Source: Anaerobutyricum hallii DSM 3353 (GTDB taxonomy: Bacteria > Bacillota > Clostridia > Lachnospirales > Lachnospiraceae). From it: a stretch of 64,000 nt of DNA. The notes under the pieces were generated by a model. That model was not told where the DNA came from. It worked only from the letters and a program-made list of their open reading frames with translations, and ran no database searches. The stretch is taken from the NCBI RefSeq assembly GCF_000173975.1, contig NZ_ACEP01000064.1, positions 124,001 through 188,000 of the forward strand. The letters run 5' to 3'. Every line of letters begins with the position of its first letter. The stretch's first letter is position 1. Of this stretch, positions 35,567-45,220 are shown piece by piece. The translations under genes and the position numbers were made by a program.

Positions 35567-35596
35567 TTTACATCCCCCCTTCCCTTATGGTATAGT
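35567..35596 (+). promoter_or_regulatory. Probable promoter of the second eutP
   Basis: TTTACA, 18-base spacer, TATAGT, about 40 bases before the start codon; an alternative -10 TATAAT overlaps at 35596. Confidence 0.45.
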
Positions 35597-35634
35597 ATAA
35601 TCGTTTGATTACAGGCGGATGAGAGGAAGATACT

Positions 35635-36162
35635 ATGAGAAAAATTATGTTTATCGGACGAAGCGAGGCAGGCAAGACTACTTTGACCCAGGCGATGAAG
35701 GGGAATACAATTACTTACCATAAAACACAGTATGTCAATCACTATGATGTTATCATTGATACTCCAGGAGAATATCTCCAGTCAAAGAATCTGATCTCAG
35801 CATTGGCTGTTTTTACAGCGGAGGCAGATGTTATCGGACTTTTGATGGATGCAACAGAACCCTTTTCCTTATATTCACCCAATCTTACACCAGTCTGTAA
35901 CAGAGAAGTCGTGGGTGTTGTGACAAAGATTGATCACTGGGCGGCGCAGCCGGCACAGGCAGCGGCGTGGCTTGAACTGGCTGGTTGTAAGAAGATTTTT
36001 TATACAAGTGCCTATACAGGTGAGGGGATTGCAGATATTCTTTCCTATTTAAAAGAAGAGAGAGATACACTTCCATGGGAAGAAGTAAAGTCTAAATATG
36101 ATGAACTTGGCTTTGGTGCAGGTGAAGATGCGAAAGATCAAAATAGATTTCACAATATATAA
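35635..36162 (+). CDS. eutP: EutP/PduV-family GTPase (copy 2)
   Basis: 175 residues. P-loop GRSEAGKTT, DTPGEY, TKIDHW and SAYTGEGI, in the same positions as the copy at 22259, with which it shares well over half its residues. Neither copy lies in a microcompartment operon. Its C-terminus (GAGEDAKDQNRFHNI) differs from that of copy 1. GAGAGGAAG is 6 bases before the ATG. See the first copy for function. Confidence 0.88.
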   Translation: MRKIMFIGRSEAGKTTLTQAMKGNTITYHKTQYVNHYDVIIDTPGEYLQSKNLISALAVFTAEADVIGLLMDATEPFSLYSPNLTPVCNREVVGVVTKIDHWAAQPAQAAAWLELAGCKKIFYTSAYTGEGIADILSYLKEERDTLPWEEVKSKYDELGFGAGEDAKDQNRFHNI

Positions 36163-36236
36163 AAAGGGTGGATTATTTGCAAAGATTGTTTTATAATGAA
36201 TACAGAATTTTATTTAAATAAAACGGGAGGCTTACT

Positions 36237-36416
36237 ATGAGAGGTTATGAAGCAGCACAGATTTTAAAAGAAAAGGGAATTACGGTAGAAGATGTCGCAG
36301 AAGAAATCACATACCGCAAAGAGACGAACGCTTTTAGCAATAATCCAAAGAACGAGGCATTCATGAATATGACCCTGAATGAACTTGTAAGAATTAAAGA
36401 GATGTGGAATATCTAA
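36237..36416 (+). CDS. Small hypothetical protein, 59 residues
   Basis: ATG with GGGAGG 7 bases upstream. The product starts MRGYEAAQILKEKGITVEDV and ends LNELVRIKEMWNI; it is soluble and acidic, and the first 25 residues look like a helix-turn-helix-like helical pair (inference). Codon use is like its neighbours. It follows eutP copy 2 by 74 bases and is closed by its own terminator at 36435. I do not recognise the family. Confidence 0.7.
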   Translation: MRGYEAAQILKEKGITVEDVAEEITYRKETNAFSNNPKNEAFMNMTLNELVRIKEMWNI

Positions 36417-36434
36417 TTGCACAAGTGTATACGG

Positions 36435-36469
36435 AAAAAAGAGCTGTCCTGTGAATGGATGGCTTTTTT
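36435..36469 (+). terminator. Intrinsic terminator after the 59-residue protein gene
   Basis: AAAAAAGAGCTGTCC pairs with GGATGGCTTTTTT (one mismatch) and ends in T. It helps to place the start of the next gene downstream of it. Confidence 0.75.
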
Positions 36470-36547
36470 CTGTACTATATGAAGTCTGCTTTTACCATGC
36501 TCAAATATAGGGTTTTTTCGTATGATGCAAATGAAAGGATTTTATTT

Positions 36548-37252
36548 ATGAAACTAGGTTCAGGTATGTATAAAGAGATTGCGCGGGATGCGCTGAAAGG
36601 AAATTGGATGAAGGCGATTGCAGCAGGATTTGCAGCAGGATGGCTTGGCGTTTTTTCGTCCTCTTTTTTGTTTATTGCAGGATATGTTTTAGTGGCGGTT
36701 ATCCTTGTTTATTTTCTTGAATTCCTTCCGGGATTTTATCCAATTTTATTTCTTGGTACGACAATCATAGCATTGATTTACTTTTTTATTGGAGGAGTAA
36801 TACGTCTTGGTTATATTGATTTTAATCTGGCTCTCTTAGACAGAAGAAAGAACGGAATCTATCGTCTGGGGAGCAGAATGTCTGATTGGTGGAGAGTGCT
36901 TTGTGCAAAGATTACATTGTTTTTTGCTCTGTCACTGGGATATGTCTTGCTGATTGCGCCAGGAATTATCACAAAATATTCTTATGCGATGGTGCCATAT
37001 ATTCTTGAGGAAAGACCAGACTTTACAGTGCACGAGGCATTTAAAGCATCGAAACAGATTATGAAAAAGCATAAATGGGAACTATTTTGTTTAAGATTCA
37101 GCTTTATTGGATGGTATATTATTGGAATATTAACGCTTGGAATAGGACTTATTTTTATTAATCCATATCGTTATGCGGCTGAGGCAGCATTTTATAATGA
37201 GATATCTGGACGGGCCGAAGCGTATTATGGGAGAAAAGAGGATAGATATTAG
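36548..37252 (+). CDS. DUF975 family membrane protein
   Basis: 234 residues, about six membrane segments. Begins MKLGSGMYKEIARDALKGNW, as DUF975 proteins do, and has HEAFKASKQIMKKHKWELFCLRFSFIGW and a C-terminal NPYRYAAEAAFYNEI, both typical. Function unknown; family proteins are common in Firmicutes. The frame is open upstream to 36455, but that part overlaps a terminator, and GAAAGGA is 10 bases before this ATG. Confidence 0.88.
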   Translation: MKLGSGMYKEIARDALKGNWMKAIAAGFAAGWLGVFSSSFLFIAGYVLVAVILVYFLEFLPGFYPILFLGTTIIALIYFFIGGVIRLGYIDFNLALLDRRKNGIYRLGSRMSDWWRVLCAKITLFFALSLGYVLLIAPGIITKYSYAMVPYILEERPDFTVHEAFKASKQIMKKHKWELFCLRFSFIGWYIIGILTLGIGLIFINPYRYAAEAAFYNEISGRAEAYYGRKEDRY

Positions 37253-37366
37253 TAAAAAATAGCAGAGGAAGGAAGGGGGAGAACAAAAATCTTCCTTGCA
37301 TCAGAGAAAGTATTTTGTTAAAATATGAGAAGTTTATTACAGGATACGAAGGAAGGAAGAACAATA

Positions 37367-38077
37367 ATGGAAATTTTAGGGAAAGTGCTTTCTGAAAAGA
37401 CAGAAGCCATTTATAAAGACATTACAGGAGGACTGATTTATCCGATTAAAATCGTAAAGTTAGATCCGGAGAATGAGGAAGACTGCAGCCGTCCGGTTGC
37501 AATGGATACCGGAAAGAAAGAATTTATTGTAAAAGTAGATAATACTTTAGCAGATAACCTCTTTGAAAATGCGCTGATTCGTGATATTATTTATTGTCAG
37601 CAGATGAGTAATAACGCACCGGTATTAACTGCGAAGAGTAGAAATGATATTGATGGATTTCAGGTGGCGATGATGATTAGCTCTATTATCATGGATATTG
37701 ATGTAGAGAATAAGTTAAGAAGCTATGATATGCATATTGATGATATTGATACGATGCGTTTGAGTGATTTGTACGCATTTTTGAAATCTGGAATGGCAGA
37801 CTATAACAGAGAGTTATATAATGTCTTTACTGGACTTCAGATTACACTGTTATATTTTACGACATCAAAGAGAAGTAATATAGAAGAGATTATCGAGACG
37901 TTCTATCTTTCTGATAAGAGTGCGATGGATGCGATTGATAAATATGTAGATATTATTGACCGTTACGGGGTAGATGATAACCGCTCTATGATGCGCTGTA
38001 TGAGAAAGCTTGCAATTGCCTGTGGAATGAAAGGCAGATTGCTACTTGAGTATGAAGGTAAAGTAACAGAAATTTAA
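37367..38077 (+). CDS. Hypothetical protein
   Basis: 236 residues, soluble and mostly helical, with acidic stretches. No membrane segment, signal or known motif seen; MHIDDIDTMRLSDLYAFLKS is the most distinctive part. GAAGGAAGG precedes this ATG, while an earlier in-frame ATG (37325) overlaps the likely promoter. It stands alone with its own terminator at 38086. I do not recognise it. Confidence 0.8.
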   Translation: MEILGKVLSEKTEAIYKDITGGLIYPIKIVKLDPENEEDCSRPVAMDTGKKEFIVKVDNTLADNLFENALIRDIIYCQQMSNNAPVLTAKSRNDIDGFQVAMMISSIIMDIDVENKLRSYDMHIDDIDTMRLSDLYAFLKSGMADYNRELYNVFTGLQITLLYFTTSKRSNIEEIIETFYLSDKSAMDAIDKYVDIIDRYGVDDNRSMMRCMRKLAIACGMKGRLLLEYEGKVTEI

Positions 38078-38085
38078 TGACATAG

Positions 38086-38141
38086 ATCCTGTAGCTGCTG
38101 CGACAAGTAATTTTACCCCGACAGAAGTTACAGGATTTTTT
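38086..38141 (+). terminator. Intrinsic terminator
   Basis: ATCCTGTA pairs with TACAGGAT around an internal branched part, followed by six T. Confidence 0.75.
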
Positions 38142-38259
38142 GTAACTATGACAATGTATAGTAATTCCATAGGATAACGATAGTATAATGGGTTTTCTGA
38201 TGTATTATATGGAATTATTATAGATTCAACAAAACGTTTTATGAACAGGATGAATGAGG

Positions 38260-40170
38260 ATGAATATACGGGAATATTTAGAAAATCATAAACTATTAAC
38301 AGACGGAGCGATGGGAACGTATTTTGATTCTATAGAAAAAGAAAATTACATCTGCTCTGAGGAAGCCAATATTACGAATCCTGCGTTGGTGAGAGAAATA
38401 CATAGAAGTTATGTGAAAAATGGGGCGCAGCTTTTAAGAAGTAATACTTTTTTGGCGAATGAAGGAACTTTCTTGTCTTTGACACAGGCAAAGGCAGAAG
38501 CGTTTGAAAATATAACATTGAAACAATTAATCATTGCGGGTTACCAATTGGCAAAAGAAACTGCGCAAGAAGTATATCAAGAGGAATATCCGATATTTGC
38601 AGCGGCAGATATCGGCCCTATTTTAGAAGAAAGAGACAGTGAAGAGGCAGACATTTTACAACAGTATTATGAAATATGTGACAGCTTTTTAGAGGCTGGT
38701 GCTGATATTTTTGTATTAGAAACATTTCCGGATACGCAGTATGTCTTAAAAATGGCAGAATATATCAGAAAGAGTTGTCCGGAAGCCTTTATTATCGGTC
38801 AGTTTTCATTGACACCAACGGGATATAGCCGTACTGGTTTTCATTATAAAACGATTTTGCAGGAGGCTACCCAGAGTGGACTCCTTGATGGAGCTGGTTT
38901 AAACTGTGGTGTTGGTGCAGCTCATATGAAGAAATTTTTAAAGAGTTACATTGAAGAGTTTGGTGTGCCGGAGGATATGGTTCTCACATCTTTGCCAAAC
39001 TGTGGCTATCCACAGATTGTTAGAGGCCATGCAGTATATTCGGACAGCGTGCCTTATTTTGGAGAGAAACTTGGAGAAATTTCTGAATTGGGTGTGCAGG
39101 TTCTTGGTGGCTGCTGTGGCACAACTCCAGAATATATTGGAGAAATTTATAAAACGGTATTTCAGGCGAAGAAAACAGAAGGTGCTGTTAAGATTCCAAC
39201 AAAAATAGTGTGGGGGGATGTGACAAAGCGAGTACAAAAAAGAAAAGAAGCAGCTGTACACATCACACAGGCAGGAGAACAGAAAGAGGCTATAAAGGAA
39301 AAGCAGGTAACAAATACATTTCGTCAGAAATTAGAAATGGGAGAACTTGTTTGTGCTGTGGAACTTGACCCGCCATTTGATACAGATGATACAAAGCTGC
39401 TTAATGGTGCGAAGGCGCTGCTTTCTACAAAGGCAGATATCATTACGATTGCAGATTCTCCGCTCGCCCGTTCAAGAGCGGATGCTTCTCTGATGGCAGC
39501 AAAAATAAAAATGACAACAGGAATGGATGTGATGCCGCATCTTTCCTGTCGTGATAAAAACAGGATTGCAATCCGTAGTGGATTACTTGGAAGTTACGCA
39601 AGCGGTATTCGCAATTATCTGTTTGTGACAGGAGACCCGGTAGCACGAGAAGACAGGGAGTTTACAAAGAGTGTATTTGACTTTAATTCCATCCGTCTTA
39701 TGAAGTTTGCACAGAGCATGAATCAGGAAGTATTTAAGGACGATACGATTTTTTATGGCGGTGCGCTGAATCAGAACGGGGCGAGTCCTGAAAATATTGC
39801 CGGAAGAATGCTTAAGAAAATGGAGGCAGGCTGCAGATATTTCCTTACACAGCCGGTTTATGATAAAGAGGGAATTGAGCGTCTTACATTTTTAAAAGAA
39901 AGGACAGGAGCAAAGATTTTAATCGGAATCATGCCGCTTGTCAGCAGAAGGAATGCACTTTTTATCAAAAATGAGATGCCGGGAATTCATGTGCCGGATG
40001 AAGTGGTCGCAAAATATAAAGAAGGTGCCTCAAGAGAAGAATTTGAGGAAGCGGCAATTGAGATTTCAAAACAGATTATTGAGATGGGGAAAGGTATCGG
40101 GGCAGGATTTTATTTTATGACACCATTTAACAGAGTTTCTCTGGTTAAGTCAATATTAGAATATGTATAA
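38260..40170 (+). CDS. Bifunctional homocysteine S-methyltransferase / 5,10-methylenetetrahydrofolate reductase
   Basis: 636 residues. N-terminal homocysteine methyltransferase (about 1-290) with the zinc cysteines in GLNCGVGA and QVLGGCCGTTPEYI; C-terminal MetF-like reductase (about 345-635, CAVELDPPFDTD, FVTGDP, YFLTQPVYD). The same fusion is seen in YitJ of Bacillus. It makes methyl-THF and may methylate homocysteine. An ATG two codons earlier (38254) is an alternative start. It is followed 157 bases later by a MetH-type enzyme; no SAM or B12 riboswitch was seen. Confidence 0.92.
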   Translation: MNIREYLENHKLLTDGAMGTYFDSIEKENYICSEEANITNPALVREIHRSYVKNGAQLLRSNTFLANEGTFLSLTQAKAEAFENITLKQLIIAGYQLAKETAQEVYQEEYPIFAAADIGPILEERDSEEADILQQYYEICDSFLEAGADIFVLETFPDTQYVLKMAEYIRKSCPEAFIIGQFSLTPTGYSRTGFHYKTILQEATQSGLLDGAGLNCGVGAAHMKKFLKSYIEEFGVPEDMVLTSLPNCGYPQIVRGHAVYSDSVPYFGEKLGEISELGVQVLGGCCGTTPEYIGEIYKTVFQAKKTEGAVKIPTKIVWGDVTKRVQKRKEAAVHITQAGEQKEAIKEKQVTNTFRQKLEMGELVCAVELDPPFDTDDTKLLNGAKALLSTKADIITIADSPLARSRADASLMAAKIKMTTGMDVMPHLSCRDKNRIAIRSGLLGSYASGIRNYLFVTGDPVAREDREFTKSVFDFNSIRLMKFAQSMNQEVFKDDTIFYGGALNQNGASPENIAGRMLKKMEAGCRYFLTQPVYDKEGIERLTFLKERTGAKILIGIMPLVSRRNALFIKNEMPGIHVPDEVVAKYKEGASREEFEEAAIEISKQIIEMGKGIGAGFYFMTPFNRVSLVKSILEYV

Positions 40171-40327
40171 TCGGTGCTTTTGAGATAACAAAAAGAAAAA
40201 TCAATCAGCATCATAAAAAAATTTGAAAAAATGGATTAAGACAAAACCAGTTGAGAAAAATTTGAAATAAAGAATAAGTTAAATAAGCATAAAGAAAATA
40301 TAAATATAAGTAAAGGGAAAACAAAAA

Positions 40328-42799
40328 ATGAAGACAGAAGAACTTTATACCATGATACAACAAAAACCGGTTATTTTAGATGGAGCGACCGGTTCAAATC
40401 TCCAGAAAGTTGGAATGAAACCGGGAGTATGCCCGGAAGAATGGATCCTTGAAAATGAAGATAAGTTAATTGATTTGCAAAAGTCTTTTGTGGAGGCAGG
40501 AACCAATATTTTATATGCGCCTACCTTTTCTGGAAACCGTGTTAAGCTAGAAGAATATGGACTGGCAGACCGCGCAGAGGAAATTAATAAACGCTTAGTT
40601 GGCCTTAGTAAAAGAGCAGCAGGAGATAAGGCTCTTGTGGCCGGAGACATGACAATGACTGGTGTGGCTTTAGAGCCGGTAGGTCCGATGAAGCTTGAGG
40701 CTTTAATTAATATTTATAAAGAACAGGCAAAGTATTTGTTAGAGGCTGGTGTTGATCTGTTTGTTGTAGAGACGATGATGAGTCTCGCTGAGACAAGAGC
40801 AGCTGTTATTGCCATTAAGGAAGTGTGCAATCTTCCTGTTATCGCTTCTCTTACTTTTCAGGAAGATGGAAGAACTTTATATGGAACAGACCCAGTCACA
40901 GCAGTTGTTGTGTTACAGAGCATTGGTGCAGATATTATCGGTGTGAATTGCTCTACCGGTCCGGGAGAAATGATCCCTGTCATTAAGAAAATGAAAGAGT
41001 ATGCCGAAGTTCCTATTCTTGCAAAGCCGAATGCAGGACTCCCTGTGTTAGAGGATGGCGTAACGGTATATCCGATGACACCAGAAGAGTTTGCTTCCTG
41101 GGGGCCGGCTTTTATTGAAGCAGGTGCAGGACTCATCGGCGGATGCTGTGGCTCTACCCCAGAACATATTCGAATGCTTACTGAAAAAGTTTCGGGCCTC
41201 ACAACAAAAGCTCCATGCAACATACATCCAATTATGCTTGCTTCAGAGAGAAAGAGTCAGGAAATCGCTCTTGACGGAAAGTTCCTTGTTATTGGTGAGA
41301 GAATCAATCCAACCGGAAAGAAAAAACTGCAGGAAGAACTTCGTGCCGGAAAACTTGACCTTGTAGAAGAGATGGCAGAACAGCAGGAAGAAATGGGGGC
41401 ACATATCCTTGATATTAATATGGGAACAAACGGTATTGATGAAAAGGAGATGATGTTAAAGGCTATCTCTAAAGTAACAATGGTATCAAGCCTTCCTCTT
41501 TGTATTGATACAAGTTATGTGGAAGTTATGGAGGCGGCACTTCGCGCTTATCCGGGACGTGCTCTTATTAACTCTATTTCTCTTGAAACAGAGAAAATTG
41601 AAAAACTTCTTCCTTTGGCGAAAAAGTATGGAGCAATGTTTATTCTTCTTCCACTCTCTGATGAGGGGCTGCCAAAGAGTCTTGCAGAAAAGAAAGAAAT
41701 TATTAATACAATTTTAGAAAAGGCAAAGAAACTTGGCGTTTCTAAGAATCAGATTATTGTAGACGGATTAGTAACGACAGTTGGAGCAAATAAAAATGCG
41801 GCATTAGAAACGTTAGAAACCATCCGTTATTGTAAAGAAGATTTAAAACTTTGTACTACAATGGGCCTTTCTAATATTTCCTTTGGATTACCAGAGAGAC
41901 CATATGTGAACGGAGCTTTTGCTTCAATGGCGATTGCAAGTGGACTTACGATGGCAATTGCGAATCCATCCAATCAGCTTTTAATGGGAATTTCCTTTGC
42001 TTCTGATTTGCTTCGCAATAAAGAAGGTTCTGATATTGCCTATATTGAACAGATTCAGCGGATGGAACCTTTAAAAGAAGCTGCAATTGCAAAAGCAGCA
42101 AAGACAGCCGGAAATGGAGAAAAACAGCCGAATGAAAAGAATGCAGCTGTCGGGGAGGCAGATGGGAATATTAAGAAAAATCCAGTATTTGAGGCGGTTT
42201 TAAAGGGAAATAAAGATGGAATCGTTGATGTTGTAAAAAAAGAACTTTCTAAAGGAACAAAGCCAGGAGAAATTCTTGATGGTTTGCTGATTCCTGCGAT
42301 CAATGAAGTAGGAGTGTTATTTGACAAACAGAAATATTTCCTGCCGCAGCTTATTTCCAGTGCGAATACAATGGAACAGGCGGTAGAATATTTAGAGCCG
42401 CTATTAAAAGAAGGCGGCATACAGGAAAAAATGCCGACAATCATTATTGCTACAGTAGAGGGTGATATTCACGATATCGGAAAGAATCTTGTTGCCCTGA
42501 TGCTTCGCAACTATGGGTATGATGTAATTGATCTTGGAAAAGATGTTCCTGCCGATGAAATTATTGCAGCAGCAAAAGAACATAATGCGTCAATTATCGT
42601 GTTATCTGCATTGATGACAACAACAATGATGCGTATGAAAGATACGATTGCCTTAAAAGAAAAAGAGCATCTTGACGTGAAAGTGATGATTGGCGGAGCG
42701 GTAACGACACAGAGTTTTGCTGATGAAATCGGAGCAGATGGATATTCTGCAGATGCAGCCGATGCAGTACGTCTTGCCAAAAAGCTCTTAGCAGAGTAA
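40328..42799 (+). CDS. metH: Cobalamin-dependent methionine synthase, without reactivation domain
   Basis: 823 residues: homocysteine-binding barrel (about 1-300, zinc cysteines in GVNCSTGPG and GLIGGCCGSTPEH), pterin-binding domain (about 320-590, VIGERINPTGKK), B12 cap and Rossmann domain (about 620-823) with cobalamin-binding EGDIHDIGKN. The C-terminal AdoMet activation domain of E. coli MetH (about 330 residues) is missing, as in many clostridia. It moves the methyl from methyl-THF to homocysteine. Works with the fused reductase upstream. Confidence 0.93.
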   Translation: MKTEELYTMIQQKPVILDGATGSNLQKVGMKPGVCPEEWILENEDKLIDLQKSFVEAGTNILYAPTFSGNRVKLEEYGLADRAEEINKRLVGLSKRAAGDKALVAGDMTMTGVALEPVGPMKLEALINIYKEQAKYLLEAGVDLFVVETMMSLAETRAAVIAIKEVCNLPVIASLTFQEDGRTLYGTDPVTAVVVLQSIGADIIGVNCSTGPGEMIPVIKKMKEYAEVPILAKPNAGLPVLEDGVTVYPMTPEEFASWGPAFIEAGAGLIGGCCGSTPEHIRMLTEKVSGLTTKAPCNIHPIMLASERKSQEIALDGKFLVIGERINPTGKKKLQEELRAGKLDLVEEMAEQQEEMGAHILDINMGTNGIDEKEMMLKAISKVTMVSSLPLCIDTSYVEVMEAALRAYPGRALINSISLETEKIEKLLPLAKKYGAMFILLPLSDEGLPKSLAEKKEIINTILEKAKKLGVSKNQIIVDGLVTTVGANKNAALETLETIRYCKEDLKLCTTMGLSNISFGLPERPYVNGAFASMAIASGLTMAIANPSNQLLMGISFASDLLRNKEGSDIAYIEQIQRMEPLKEAAIAKAAKTAGNGEKQPNEKNAAVGEADGNIKKNPVFEAVLKGNKDGIVDVVKKELSKGTKPGEILDGLLIPAINEVGVLFDKQKYFLPQLISSANTMEQAVEYLEPLLKEGGIQEKMPTIIIATVEGDIHDIGKNLVALMLRNYGYDVIDLGKDVPADEIIAAAKEHNASIIVLSALMTTTMMRMKDTIALKEKEHLDVKVMIGGAVTTQSFADEIGADGYSADAADAVRLAKKLLAE

Positions 42800-42938
42800 A
42801 ATGTCTATAAAATAGTTACTCGGAGTCTTTTCTTATACTTATTTTTGCGGCCGTTTTTTTGTCGGCTGCACCCGGTTTTCATGTAAAATCAGTACAAAAA
42901 GATTCTACGAGTATATAAAATTAAAAAGGGAGATAAGA

Positions 42939-43859
42939 ATGAGCGAGACACGAAAAATTGATGTCATTATTCCGACATATCATCCAGATGAAAAGTTAGA
43001 AAAATGTCTTCGTATGCTAAAAAGACAGACAGTACAGCCACAGAGGATTCTTTTAATTAATACGGAAGAAGAATTTTTTCATAGCAAGGTGTTTTCTACG
43101 TTAAAACAGGGGGAGATTATCCATATCACCAAGCCGGAATTTGATCACGGTGGTACCAGAAACCAGGCAGCAGCAATGTGTGATGGTGAGATTATGATTC
43201 TTTTGACACAGGATGCCATTCCTGCGGATGAACATTTAATTGAGAATTTAATTAAGCCATTTGAAGATGAAGAAGTCTGTGCGGCATATGGCAGACAAAT
43301 GGCAGATAAAAAGGATAATCCAGTTGAGGCGTACACAAGAATTTTTAATTATCCAAAAGAAAGCAGGATTAAGAGTAAAGAAGATTTGCCGAAGCTTGGA
43401 ATTAAGACATTTTTCTGTTCTAATGTCTGTGCGGCATACCGCAAGTCAGAATATAATGCGCTTGGAGGATTCCCTCTGCATACGATATTTAATGAGGATA
43501 TGATTTTTGCTTCTCATCTTATTGAAGCAGGAAAGAAGATTGCCTATGCGGCAGATGCAAAAGTATGGCACTGGCATAATTATACCGCGAAGGATCAGTT
43601 AAAGAGAAATTTTGATCTTGCGGTATCCCAGGTAGATGCCGGCGGGCTTTTTACTCAGGTGAAGTCTGAATCTGAAGGAATCCGTCTGGTTAAGATGACG
43701 TTAAAACACTTTATTAAAAAGGGACAATTTTATTATATTCCAAAGATCATTACACAAAATGGTGCAAAGTATATTGGATATCGTCTTGGAAAAAACTATA
43801 AAAAACTTCCGAAAAAGTGGATTCTTAAGATTTCTCTTAACCCGTGGTATTGGAAATAA
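42939..43859 (+). CDS. Family 2 glycosyltransferase (rhamnosyltransferase-like)
   Basis: 306 residues, GT-A fold. IDVIIPTYHPDEKLEKCL at the N-terminus, FDHGGTRNQAAAM near residue 70 as in rhamnosyltransferases, LLTQDAIP holding the metal-binding Asp, and a late FNEDMIFASHL with the catalytic ED. Adds a sugar to a cell-surface polymer; donor unknown. Followed by an LCP ligase gene, which fits a cell-wall glycopolymer role. Confidence 0.88.
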   Translation: MSETRKIDVIIPTYHPDEKLEKCLRMLKRQTVQPQRILLINTEEEFFHSKVFSTLKQGEIIHITKPEFDHGGTRNQAAAMCDGEIMILLTQDAIPADEHLIENLIKPFEDEEVCAAYGRQMADKKDNPVEAYTRIFNYPKESRIKSKEDLPKLGIKTFFCSNVCAAYRKSEYNALGGFPLHTIFNEDMIFASHLIEAGKKIAYAADAKVWHWHNYTAKDQLKRNFDLAVSQVDAGGLFTQVKSESEGIRLVKMTLKHFIKKGQFYYIPKIITQNGAKYIGYRLGKNYKKLPKKWILKISLNPWYWK

Positions 43860-43886
43860 AAATTGGGGAATGCAGATTGCAGGAAT

Positions 43887-43907
43887 GATTTTTCAAACAC
43901 GCTTTAG
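43887..43907. repeat. Half copy of the hairpin repeat family
   Basis: GATTTTTCAAACACGCTTTA matches the right arm; no left arm is seen. Confidence 0.6.
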
Positions 43908-44068
43908 CATAGCAAGATATCATATTTGCAAAAAGAAGGTATTACAGACATCATTTTGCAAAAGAATTCGAAATAGTTTAAATAAACTTTAAGAAATTTT
44001 GACTTGCAATAGAGGAAAAATTAGTATAATGTATAAAAAGAGTTTTTTTGTACAGGAGGTTTTAAAGT

Positions 44069-45196
44069 TTGAAAGAGACAGATAAAAACAAAAATATAGA
44101 CAAAAAAGAAGCCAAAAAAGCGAAAAAGGCCCGCAAACGTGGAAGAGCAGGCCGGAGAATTGCGCAGGTGCTTATGTGCTTTCTTCTTACAGTAGCTTTT
44201 GTTGCTTCAGCAGCTGGAGGAGCGGTGGCAGCCTATTATAAAGCAGCAACGAATACGATTACGACAGATACAAAGACAGCATTGAAGAACGCGGATGTCG
44301 TAGATGCAGATCTTGAGTATGATCAGGATGTAGTCAATATTTTACTGATTGGCTGTGACAAGCGTTCCGATGAGACAGAAGCCGGACGTTCGGATTCGAC
44401 TATGATCGCAACGATAGATTTGAAGAATGGTAAGTTAAAGCTTACGTCTCTTATGAGAGATATGTATATTGATATTCCAGGATATGGATACCATAAGTTT
44501 AATGCAGCTTATTCTTACGGTGGTGTACAGCTTGAGTATGAGACTATTGCAGAAACATTTGGCATTAAGCTTGATGGCTATGTGGAAGTAGACATGGAAG
44601 CCTTCCGTGAGGTAGTTGACTTGATCGGCGGTGTTCCAATGGATCTCACTGAGGCAGAAGCTTATTTCTTGAAGACTGCTTATGTAAATTCAAAACATGG
44701 AGAAAAGAATGTAAAGGCAGGGGAGAATATGCTTACACCATATCAGGCATTGGCATACTGCCGAATCCGTCAGGATATTACTGGAGAGTTTGGACGAACA
44801 GATCGTCAGCGTAAGATTCTTATTTCTGTATTTAATGAATTAAAGAGCGAAGATGTTATGACAATTACAAATATCTGCATGAAAGCATTAAAATATGTTA
44901 CAACAGACCTTACGGAAAAGCAGATAAGAAGTCTTTTAACTTCAGTGATCACAATGGGAGCGACCGAAGTAGAACAGTTCCGTATTCCATATGAAGGCTC
45001 TTATACAGAAGGACGTCTTAGTGGCAATGGAGCATGGGTAATGCAGGTAGACTACGAAGCAAATAAAAAGGCGTTACAGTACTTTGTTTTTGGTATTGGA
45101 GAAGATCCGGGAATCAATGATTCTTATGGAGTTGGTAACGATAAATTTATAAAAGGATACTATCCGGAGAAGACGGAGGGTATCTCTACATATTAA
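44069..45196 (+). CDS. LytR-CpsA-Psr (LCP) family glycopolymer ligase
   Basis: 375 residues. Basic cytoplasmic N-terminus, one membrane segment (about 35-60), then the LCP domain (about 95-260): ILLIGCDKRSDETEAGRSDSTM, LTSLMRDMYIDIPGYG, HKFNAAYSYGG and YCRIRQDITGEFGRTDRQR. LCP enzymes move wall teichoic acid-like polymers from lipid carriers to peptidoglycan. The start is a TTG with AGGAGG 9 bases upstream. The ilvN gene follows closely but has no obvious functional tie. Confidence 0.93.
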   Translation: MKETDKNKNIDKKEAKKAKKARKRGRAGRRIAQVLMCFLLTVAFVASAAGGAVAAYYKAATNTITTDTKTALKNADVVDADLEYDQDVVNILLIGCDKRSDETEAGRSDSTMIATIDLKNGKLKLTSLMRDMYIDIPGYGYHKFNAAYSYGGVQLEYETIAETFGIKLDGYVEVDMEAFREVVDLIGGVPMDLTEAEAYFLKTAYVNSKHGEKNVKAGENMLTPYQALAYCRIRQDITGEFGRTDRQRKILISVFNELKSEDVMTITNICMKALKYVTTDLTEKQIRSLLTSVITMGATEVEQFRIPYEGSYTEGRLSGNGAWVMQVDYEANKKALQYFVFGIGEDPGINDSYGVGNDKFIKGYYPEKTEGISTY

Positions 45197-45220
45197 TTTA
45201 TGTTAGTGGAGGAAAGTATT

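Noticed and set aside
42841-42885. Terminator after metH
   Set aside because: TGCGGCCG/CGGCTGCA forms a hairpin, but its T run is in the loop rather than after the stem, so I could not support it as an intrinsic terminator.
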